The notes under the pieces were generated by a model, which saw only the letters and a program-made list of their open reading frames with translations, was not told the DNA's origin and searched no databases. A stretch of DNA of 6,689 nt from Pyrobaculum sp. (GTDB lineage Archaea; Thermoproteota; Thermoprotei; Thermoproteales; Thermoproteaceae): contig JAEMPK010000102.1 in assembly GCA_022759345.1 (NCBI GenBank), forward strand, positions 1 to 6,689, written 5' to 3'. The position numbers and the translations under genes were made by a program. Positions 1-3,994 of the stretch are shown here, piece by piece (within the stretch, counting starts at the first letter, position 1; each line of letters starts with the position of its first letter).

Positions 1-372
1 ATAGTTTCTTAAGATTAAATCTATATAATTTAAATAAGATTTCATTGTAACTTTGGATTCCCAACCGCCCTCCCTCCATATCCACCGAGGGTTTGTGAAG
101 TGATGCGCCGTCAGCCAAACCTCAAGGCCGACGTTCTTTATATGGCTCAAATACCTCTCGAAGAAGTTAAGCCATATCTTGCTATATTTACCGCTTGCAG
201 GCTCTAGCAACGCCCACTCTATACCTGTTCTGAATAAATCCAGACCTATGCTCTTAGCTAGCGACACATCTCTTTCGAAAAACTGGATGTGCCTGGCCCC
301 CACCTCGTCGGGTAGATCACAACCGCAGATGCCAAAGTGTTGGTAGGGCGATATGGCAGCTCCTATCCTCAT
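1..372 (-). CDS. Glycoside hydrolase family 1 (beta-glycosidase) N-terminal part, cut by window edge
   Basis: The reading frame is open from ATG at 372 to base 1 (124 codons, no stop), so it is the N-terminal quarter to third of a gene continuing to the left. The protein begins MRIGAAISPYQHFG, matching the family 1 start in which Gln11 would contact the glycone. It continues with FFERDVSLAKSIGLDLFRTGIEW (residues 31-53), the counterpart of the usual 'ED..L.K.LG...FR.SIEW' strand-helix, and then TAHHFTNPRW (88-97) with His91 at the conserved substrate-binding His, followed by GGW (102-104). Family members are retaining beta-glycosidases (beta-glucosidase/galactosidase type), usually cytoplasmic in archaea; the two catalytic Glu lie outside this window. 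Oddities: the segment between the first strand and 'FFERDV' is shorter than usual and contains a Cys-Gly-Cys (16-18). The exact substrate cannot be told. A TATA-like box 24-25 bases upstream fits a leaderless mRNA separate from the gene cluster behind it. Confidence 0.85.
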   Translation of the reverse strand, partial: MRIGAAISPYQHFGICGCDLPDEVGARHIQFFERDVSLAKSIGLDLFRTGIEWALLEPASGKYSKIWLNFFERYLSHIKNVGLEVWLTAHHFTNPRWIWREGGWESKVTMKSYLNYIDLILRNY

Positions 373-392
373 ATAGGTATCAACACGCTTGT
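368..392 (-). repeat. Copy B of a 25-base imperfect direct repeat, at the GH1 start
   Basis: Bases 377-392 (gtatcaacacgcttgt) are identical to 459-474. Extending leftward to 368 gives 23 of 25 matches with 450-474. This copy fills the space between the GH1 TATA box and its first codons and includes the ATG at 372-370. The partner copy is the end of the universal stress protein gene, 82 bases away. Confidence 0.85.
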
Positions 393-400
393 AATATAAG
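393..400 (-). promoter_or_regulatory. TATA box for the GH1 gene
   Basis: On the minus strand the bases read CTTATATT, centred about 24.5 bases before the ATG at 372. That distance is what a leaderless archaeal transcript needs, and the pgk and nucleotidyltransferase genes have boxes at nearly the same distance. It is assigned by pattern and spacing only. Confidence 0.55.
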
Positions 401-449
401 ATATACTTACAAAATACACCGAGAGAGATGTAGTTTAAAATAACAGGGG

Positions 450-474
450 CTCATCTAAGTATCAACACGCTTGT
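450..474 (-). repeat. Copy A of a 25-base imperfect direct repeat, at the stress-protein stop
   Basis: This copy encodes the last residues (TSVLILR) and the stop codon of the universal stress protein. It matches 368-392 at 23 of 25 positions, and the shared ATGAG falls at the same place in both: here it spans the TGA stop, there it is the GH1 start codon. The flanking bases beyond the 25 do not match. Confidence 0.85.
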
Positions 475-870
475 GGGGGCAGAGAGGGCTATGGCTGTCG
501 ATACCGAATTGTACAGCAGAGCCTCGACGCCCGTGCGTCCTCTGGACTCGACGATAACAAGATCGTACATCCCCTTCTTTATTTCCTCCAAGATCGCGGA
601 GGCCACGGTCTCCCCCTCCTTCAGGCGCTCCACCTTGAGCTCATATATCATACTTCCTGTGTATTTCGACAATAATTGTGATATTTCTTTACTTCTATCA
701 TTATCTTCTACTATATATAGAAATGTTATACGTGATCCATATCTTGTATAGAAATCTCTGGCGACCTCTATGGCTATTTGCGATTTTTCGTCGGGAGTTA
801 TCGGGACCAGAACTTTCCTGAATCTATAGGCGAGTTTGTAGGAGGGCTCGTCAACCATATCTCTTTCCAT
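451..870 (-). CDS. Universal stress protein (UspA family), with degenerate ATP-binding loop
   Basis: This is a single Usp domain of 139 residues, normal for the family, and predicted cytoplasmic. It has the first strand YRFRKVLVPIT (15-25) with Asp27, a middle strand RITFLYIVED (47-56), and the C-terminal block YDLVIVESRGRTG (102-114) followed by YNSVSTAIALSAPTSVLIL. In ATP-binding members the loop reads G-x2-G-x9-G-(S/T). Here the three glycine positions are Glu108, Gly111 and Asn121 (then Ser122), so two of three are lost and nucleotide binding is doubtful. The ATG at 870 lies inside gap (20-base overlap); an in-frame ATG at 858 would reduce the overlap to 8 bases, and neither has a strong ribosome binding site. 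It is the third gene of the pgk-gap cluster and is probably co-transcribed. The stretch at about 661-720 is far more AT-rich (about 23% GC) than the rest of the gene. The role is unknown beyond the family. Confidence 0.88.
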   Translation of the reverse strand: MERDMVDEPSYKLAYRFRKVLVPITPDEKSQIAIEVARDFYTRYGSRITFLYIVEDNDRSKEISQLLSKYTGSMIYELKVERLKEGETVASAILEEIKKGMYDLVIVESRGRTGVEALLYNSVSTAIALSAPTSVLILR

Positions 871-1879
871 GCGTCACTATGCCCAACGCTTTATCAGTTT
901 TCTCTATTGAGGACCATTTATCCGACAGCTTCCCCATGGCCCTTATGGCGTCTACGTTCTCGGGCGCCACGATAGCCTCCTGATGGACTCCGTACATAAG
1001 ATATAGTTCGCGCCCGTTTAGGGTGATCGAGTCTGAAAACACAGCTACCTCCCAGACGTCGCCGCGTGGCCTCCCCATATCTCTGGCCCATTCCACTATC
1101 TGCGCGAGGCTGTTGTACCCCGCCTTGACGTCGAAGAGCAGAATTCTGGGCGTGGATGCCAGCACGTCGACTATCTTCTCCCTTCTCGGGGCGTCGTCCA
1201 GCTCTATATAGGCCATGTGCATATGCATTATGGTGACCGGCACGGCGACGGCCACGGTGATTATATCTATGTCGCCGAACACAGTCTTGACGTCGGGGCC
1301 GTGGTGGCTCGGTATGGTTGCTGGGTTGGGCACCACGTCGTTTATAGGGCCTTTCTTGTACTCCCTCGGGTCGGCCCCCCTTCTGGCTATGAAGATCCTG
1401 GCCTTCTTGATGCCGAGACCGCCCAGCTTCAAGGCAGACAGCACCCTCGATATTCCGGTGGTGTTGCAGCTGACCACCCTCACAAATTTTTTGCCTACGG
1501 CGTTTTCGAAGTTGGCCAGGGCGTTGAAGCTCGTCTCGGCCACGTCGGCTTCCTCGCCCCCCTGGAATATGGCCGGCTTTCCCGCCTTGGCGTAGATGCT
1601 CTTGTTCTCAGCCCCGACGCCGTCAGGCGTGGCGTCCACCACTATATCGGCCTCCGATATTAGGTCGGTCAAGTTGCCCGAGACCTCGAGACCTGCCTTG
1701 CGGAAGCTCTCGCGCTTGTCGTCAGGCGCGTATAGTCTATAGCCTTTCCGCGCCGCCAGAGCTGCGCCGTAGTCGGGGGTTGTCTTAAACACGCCGACTA
1801 GCCTCATGTCGTCTTGTACCGACACGGCGTCAGCCACCCTCTTGCCTATAGTGCCGTAGCCGACTACGGCCACCCTCAT
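851..1879 (-). CDS. gap: Glyceraldehyde-3-phosphate dehydrogenase, archaeal (type II), phosphorylating
   Basis: It interconverts glyceraldehyde 3-phosphate and 1,3-bisphosphoglycerate with NAD(P), in the cytoplasm, as part of the reversible glycolytic/gluconeogenic trunk. Its 342 residues are the usual archaeal length. The Rossmann fold opens with VVGYGTIGKRVADAV (5-19). The active site is SCNTTG with nucleophile Cys138, and His219 in the MHMH segment is the likely catalytic base. The block RRGADPREYKKGP followed by INDVVPNPATIPSHHGPD (167-196) is the archaeal phosphate/substrate region. Lys32-Thr33 after the second strand suggests a preference for NADP(H), which is inference. The start ATG overlaps the pgk stop in an ATGA, with a GAGGT ribosome binding site 7 bases upstream, so translation is likely coupled to pgk. 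In Thermoproteus tenax a pgk-gap operon is, to my knowledge, established. GC content is evenly high, unlike its neighbours. Confidence 0.97.
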   Translation of the reverse strand: MRVAVVGYGTIGKRVADAVSVQDDMRLVGVFKTTPDYGAALAARKGYRLYAPDDKRESFRKAGLEVSGNLTDLISEADIVVDATPDGVGAENKSIYAKAGKPAIFQGGEEADVAETSFNALANFENAVGKKFVRVVSCNTTGISRVLSALKLGGLGIKKARIFIARRGADPREYKKGPINDVVPNPATIPSHHGPDVKTVFGDIDIITVAVAVPVTIMHMHMAYIELDDAPRREKIVDVLASTPRILLFDVKAGYNSLAQIVEWARDMGRPRGDVWEVAVFSDSITLNGRELYLMYGVHQEAIVAPENVDAIRAMGKLSDKWSSIEKTDKALGIVTHGKRYG

Positions 1880-3081
1880 AGCCAGAACCTCTTGGCCGAT
1901 TCCACAAGGGCGTTGACAGCAGGTAGCTCCTCCGACAAGGCCATCAGGAAGGCGCGGCCCCCTGTAGATACGTGGAAGATCTTGTCGAGAACTCCCGCCT
2001 TCTCCGCCGACAGTATGGTGTGCCCACCCCCTATTATGGCCTTACGTCTGCTGGCGGCCTCCAAGATGCGGCGGGTGCCCGCGAAGAATTCGGGCTCCTC
2101 TATCTTGCCCATGGGGCCTGTTATCACCACGTATTCGTAGTTGGCTATTATCTCGGAGAATTTGGCTATCGTAGCGTCGCCTATGTCGCCTGGAACCTCG
2201 TCTAGGTTAGACGAATCGAGCGTGCCCGACCTAGTCCTGAAGTCGTCGGGCAGCACTATGAAGTCTCCGTAGGATTCCAGCAGAGTCCTAGCCCTCTCGA
2301 CCTCGGAGAGCAGGCCCATGCCCTCAAGGAACTGCCTCAGCGACGGGCCCACGCGTGATCTGGCGGAAGCCATAACCACCGACACGAGGCCCCCCACGAG
2401 CACCTTGTCGGCCAGGCCTTTATCCAACGCCTCCTTTATGGCCCTGAGGGATTCGGGCACTTTGGCCCCGCCGACAACTATCAGCGTCAGTTTTCTGTTG
2501 CGCCAGATCTCGGATAGGGCGGCCAATTCCCTTTCCATCACGTAGCCCATACATGAGGGCATGACCATGGGGAATCCGACCACGCTGGGCTGCGATCTAT
2601 GCGCCACGGCGAATCCGTCGAATACGAAGTAATCGGCGTGAGGCGCCAGCTTTCTCACCAGCCAGGTATTGGCCTGTCTCTCGGGCGGGCCCTCGACAAC
2701 CTCCTCGGAGAGCAACCTCACGTTTTCTAGCATCACTATATCGCCATTTTCCATACTATCTATTTTATTTAATGCATATGGACCTATTATATCTTCTATA
2801 AATATTATAGATTTTCCAATATATTTTTCCAATAAATTTTTATGGATTTCAAGACTGGTGAAGTCATCTTGACCGGGACGGCCTTGATGCGCCAAGATGA
2901 CTACCCTTGAGCCTGCATCAGAGAGAATAGATATAGTTCTCGCATGAGCTCTTAACCTATAATCGTCAAGTATTTTATTATTTTTTATAGGAGAATTTAT
3001 ATCGATTCTCACTATTATTTTTTTACTCTGCTTAGAGCATTTAGATATGTTTGGTATAATCGATAGCGCATGTTCTAACAT
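1876..3081 (-). CDS. pgk: Phosphoglycerate kinase
   Basis: It transfers phosphate between 1,3-bisphosphoglycerate and ADP (reversible, cytoplasmic), the step next to GAPDH. Its 401 residues are normal for archaeal PGK. N-domain substrate residues are visible: IIVRIDINSP with Arg25, Asp27 and Asn29; Tyr41-Arg42; AHQGRP with His65 and Arg68; LENVR with Arg122; and FDGFAVAHRSQPSVVG with Arg162. In the nucleotide half are VVGGAKV with Lys207, PGDIGDAT (297-304), ITGPMGKIEEP (320-330) and the GGGHT loop (351-355). VSTGGRAFL (371-379) has Arg376 where many PGKs have a third glycine. The ATG at 3081 is preceded by a TATA box at about -25, so this is probably the leaderless first gene of a pgk-gap-usp transcript. 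The first 110 codons contain very AT-rich stretches (about 18% GC at 2761-2850), while the rest is about 60-65% GC locally. Confidence 0.97.
   Translation of the reverse strand: MLEHALSIIPNISKCSKQSKKIIVRIDINSPIKNNKILDDYRLRAHARTISILSDAGSRVVILAHQGRPGQDDFTSLEIHKNLLEKYIGKSIIFIEDIIGPYALNKIDSMENGDIVMLENVRLLSEEVVEGPPERQANTWLVRKLAPHADYFVFDGFAVAHRSQPSVVGFPMVMPSCMGYVMERELAALSEIWRNRKLTLIVVGGAKVPESLRAIKEALDKGLADKVLVGGLVSVVMASARSRVGPSLRQFLEGMGLLSEVERARTLLESYGDFIVLPDDFRTRSGTLDSSNLDEVPGDIGDATIAKFSEIIANYEYVVITGPMGKIEEPEFFAGTRRILEAASRRKAIIGGGHTILSAEKAGVLDKIFHVSTGGRAFLMALSEELPAVNALVESAKRFWL
1887..1891 (-). promoter_or_regulatory. Ribosome binding site of gap, inside pgk
   Basis: GAGGT on the minus strand, 7 bases before the gap ATG, matches the anti-Shine-Dalgarno end of archaeal 16S rRNA. 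It supports the start at 1879 and contrasts with the first genes of transcripts here, which have a TATA box too close to leave room for a leader. Confidence 0.6.
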
Positions 3082-3102
3082 GAATAATCAAGAAAATTAG
3101 TT

Positions 3103-3110
3103 ATTATAAG
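3103..3110 (-). promoter_or_regulatory. TATA box for the pgk-gap-usp cluster
   Basis: The minus strand reads CTTATAAT, centred about 25.5 bases before the pgk ATG, preceded by purine-rich GTAAAG that could serve as a BRE. The spacing implies a transcript starting at or next to the start codon. Confidence 0.6.
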
Positions 3111-3127
3111 CTTTACTGTAATACTCA

Positions 3128-3146
3128 CTATATAGATTATATATAG
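3128..3146. promoter_or_regulatory. AT-rich palindrome between divergent pgk and nucleotidyltransferase promoters
   Basis: It is a perfect inverted repeat, CTATATA-gatta-TATATAG, with 7-base arms and a 5-base spacer. It lies between the pgk TATA box (3103-3110) and the nucleotidyltransferase TATA box (3151-3158), ending just before the BRE of the latter. That is where an archaeal operator would sit. Because the sequence is so AT-rich, chance is a real alternative. Confidence 0.35.
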
Positions 3147-3150
3147 CAAC

Positions 3151-3158
3151 TTTAAAAG
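3151..3158 (+). promoter_or_regulatory. TATA box for the nucleotidyltransferase gene
   Basis: The bases tttaaaag are centred about 24.5 bases before the ATG at 3179, with agcaac upstream as a possible BRE. The spacing fits a leaderless mRNA and supports this start codon. Confidence 0.6.
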
Positions 3159-3178
3159 CCCTCCATCTTCTCGTCGCC

Positions 3179-3763
3179 ATGGATCGGTATCGAAAATACA
3201 GAGAGGGTTTGTTGCACATAGGACGTGCACTACAGAGATATGGCGTGGAGTTTGTCCTAGTCGGTTCCGCCATTCTTCCTCTAGTTTATAACATAGATTA
3301 TGATCCTTTAGATGTTGATTTATTTATTATAAATAAATCAACTATATTAGACTATGAATTATTTGAAAAAATAGCACAAGAAAATGAGTGGGATATGGGC
3401 ACCACAGACCACGGCACCATATACTTCGAGATGGTCGTGTCCGGCGAATTGCTTAAGATTGATCTATTGGAAAATATACTTGATATATATATTCCTTCTC
3501 AAATTCTTGAAAATACTATAAATATCAAAATTGATAATCTATATGTGAGAAGTATTAAACTAGAAGATCTCTTGGTCTTAAAGGCCAAGATGGCAACTAA
3601 GGATGCCGAGGATTTCATCGCAAATATTGCCCGTATTCTTGCTGATCCAAAATATAACATATCTATAAATAAAACTTATATTAAAAGTATAATTGATTTA
3701 TTTTCATCAGAAAAAGAAAATATAATTGATAGATTAAATAAAAACGGCATATATATAGATTAG
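3179..3763 (+). CDS. MNT/AbiEii-like nucleotidyltransferase-fold protein
   Basis: The 194-residue protein has the polymerase-beta-type nucleotidyltransferase signature: FVLVGSAILPL with Gly29-Ser30, then DPLDVDLFI with Asp45 and Asp47 as metal ligands, and KIDLL with Asp95 as the likely third carboxylate. SIKLEDLLVLKAKMATKDAEDF (126-146) resembles the conserved 'EDLiaLKl.A...KD..D' helix of MNT/AbiEii-type proteins, which transfer nucleotides to protein or RNA targets. No HEPN-type or AbiEi-like partner is seen beside it, so calling it half of a toxin-antitoxin pair would be a guess. Much of the gene is extremely AT-rich (13-18% GC in the worst stretches, 3301-3360 and 3661-3720) and rich in Ile, Lys and Asn, unlike gap or thrS, which suggests transfer or relaxed constraint. 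GC-richer islands remain at the 5' end and around 3395-3455. Its TAG stop interlocks with the stop of the opposing pilin-like gene. Confidence 0.75.
   Translation: MDRYRKYREGLLHIGRALQRYGVEFVLVGSAILPLVYNIDYDPLDVDLFIINKSTILDYELFEKIAQENEWDMGTTDHGTIYFEMVVSGELLKIDLLENILDIYIPSQILENTINIKIDNLYVRSIKLEDLLVLKAKMATKDAEDFIANIARILADPKYNISINKTYIKSIIDLFSSEKENIIDRLNKNGIYID
3711..3744 (-). terminator. Oligo-T termination region for the pilin-like gene
   Basis: Reading on from the pilin-like stop on the minus strand, T-runs appear at 3744-3740 (TTTTT) and 3720-3711 (TTTTCTTTTT). Archaeal RNA polymerase terminates at such runs. The site lies inside the 3' end of the opposing nucleotidyltransferase gene, because there is no space between the genes. 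Confidence 0.4.
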
Positions 3764-3957
3764 CCCCCGAAGACCAGCTGCTTGGCCGCGTTGACCAGTT
3801 GGCTCAGTAGGGTATTGGTCTCGTTTCTAAATCCGAGGATGCCGCCTAACGCTCCCTTAATCATGCCAGTCACTGTCAACGCGAACGCAACGAATATACC
3901 TATGGCGAGGAACAGCAACAACGTCTCCTCCACGAATAGAGATCCCTTTTTCCTCAT
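3760..3957 (-). CDS. Small type IV pilin-like membrane protein
   Basis: This is a 65-residue protein starting MRKKGSLFVEETLLLFLAIG. A short positive N-terminus (Arg2, Lys3, Lys4) ends in Gly5 and is followed by a hydrophobic segment to about residue 31. If the archaeal prepilin peptidase cuts after Gly5, the glutamates at 10-11 fall at mature positions +5/+6, matching the Glu5 of type IV pilins and archaellins. The rest is a glycine-rich turn (GALGGILGF, 35-43) and a short amphipathic stretch ending in FGG. Such proteins are inserted in the membrane and may assemble into pili; this one is much shorter than usual pilins. It follows thrS by 37 bases on the same strand and may be co-transcribed. 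A GCTTTTAACT stretch at 3971-3980 is too close (about -19) for a typical leaderless promoter, and GAGG 3 bases before the ATG is a poorly spaced ribosome site. The exact system is not recognised; DNA-transfer-type pilins of Thermoproteales are one speculative option. Confidence 0.65.
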   Translation of the reverse strand: MRKKGSLFVEETLLLFLAIGIFVAFALTVTGMIKGALGGILGFRNETNTLLSQLVNAAKQLVFGG

Positions 3958-3994
3958 GTCCCTCTTCTCGAGTTAAAAGCTACTGTAACTAGAG

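Noticed and set aside
433..440. TTATTTTAAA on the minus strand after the stress-protein gene as a terminator.
   Set aside because: Only a run of four Ts; too weak to call.
368..474. The two repeat copies as the start of a CRISPR array or as transposon target-site duplications.
   Set aside because: There are only two copies, the 57-base interval holds no gene or inverted ends, and the repeat overlaps coding sequence. A CRISPR is excluded and a mobile element is unsupported.
1217..1663. A 148-codon open frame on the plus strand opposite gap (and a second long frame at 1215-1595).
   Set aside because: It is antisense to the well-supported GAPDH gene in a GC-rich region where antisense frames stay open by codon bias. 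The product is low in recognisable motifs.
3971..3980. TATA-like GCTTTTAACT upstream of the pilin-like gene.
   Set aside because: It is centred only about 19 bases from the ATG, closer than the boxes seen for the other genes, so I did not list it as a promoter. Co-transcription with thrS is at least as likely.
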